In this document: positions 6,355 through 6,383 of the stretch, piece by piece
How the letters are laid out: each line of letters begins with the position of its first letter
Position numbering within the stretch: the first letter of the stretch is position 1
From: H2-BAC3 sp045863035
GTDB lineage: Bacteria > Bacteroidota > Ignavibacteria > Ignavibacteriales > Ignavibacteriaceae
DNA: 6,383 bases
Reading direction: 5' to 3'
Assembly: GCA_045863035.1 (NCBI GenBank)
Contig: BTUV01000133.1
Location: 1 to 6,383, forward strand
Notes under the pieces: model-generated
Told to the model about the DNA's origin: nothing
Databases searched by the model: none
Seen by the model: the letters and a program-made list of their open reading frames with translations, nothing else
Program-made: the position numbers and the translations under genes

Positions 6355-6383
6355 AATTAAGAATTAAGAATTAAAAATTAAGA
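6355..6383 (+). repeat. AATTAAG heptamer array, copy 2, reaching the window edge
   Basis: This is an exact repeat of the 29 bases at 6291-6319, including the variant third unit AATTAAA. A 35-base unique spacer with a CCCCCGGG core separates the copies. The array may continue past the window end. Identity of the variant unit suggests recent duplication of the whole array rather than independent slippage. Confidence 0.88.

Noticed and set aside
6291..6383. A CRISPR-like array (two 29-base repeats with a 35-base spacer)
   Set aside because: The repeat is itself a tandem of AATTAAG heptamers, there is only one spacer, there are no cas genes, and the repeat has no typical CRISPR repeat structure.

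Overview
The window is chromosomal-type DNA carrying two divergent signal-transduction units separated by a 440-base gap. No RNA genes, transposase genes or CRISPR arrays are visible. Three things point to the Bacteroidota/Chlorobi-Ignavibacteria group: the hybrid-kinase architecture, a TAnnTTTG-type promoter candidate, and AT-rich heptamer repeats between genes. Two clear Shine-Dalgarno sequences fit an Ignavibacteria-like member better than a typical Bacteroides or Flavobacterium. This assignment is inference, not proof.

Left edge (1-133): no gene. There is a perfect 11-bp palindrome (10-34) and an array of heptamers (111-149), which runs into the 3' end of the first gene and supplies its stop codon. 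Minus strand (134-2977): a 947-residue membrane hybrid histidine kinase, TM - periplasmic sensor - TM - HAMP - PAS - GAF - HisKA - HATPase - REC. Its receiver carries Asn (874) where the phosphorylated Asp is expected.

Middle (2978-3417): a non-coding divergent region with a small inverted repeat just upstream of the hybrid-kinase start, a Bacteroidota-like promoter candidate facing right, and a strong Shine-Dalgarno sequence. Plus strand (3418-6108): four tightly packed genes, probably one operon. They encode (1) a secreted 167-residue protein of unknown family whose only two cysteines form a C-terminal CPPYC, (2) an AT-rich integral membrane protein with seven predicted helices, (3) a PAS-containing histidine kinase with one N-terminal helix, overlapping gene 2 by 17 bases, and (4) a stand-alone receiver protein with intact catalytic residues, overlapping gene 3 by 4 bases. 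Right edge (6109-6383): no gene and no convincing terminator. It holds two identical 29-base AATTAAG-type heptamer arrays 64 bases apart, the second reaching the window end.

Working model (inference): the secreted protein and the seven-helix protein form the envelope sensing part of a split receptor. They signal to the PAS kinase, which phosphorylates the stand-alone receiver. No DNA-binding or enzymatic output domain lies in the window, so output must be by protein-protein contact or through another gene. The divergent hybrid kinase, with a probably non-phosphorylatable receiver, may be an independent or a cross-talking system.
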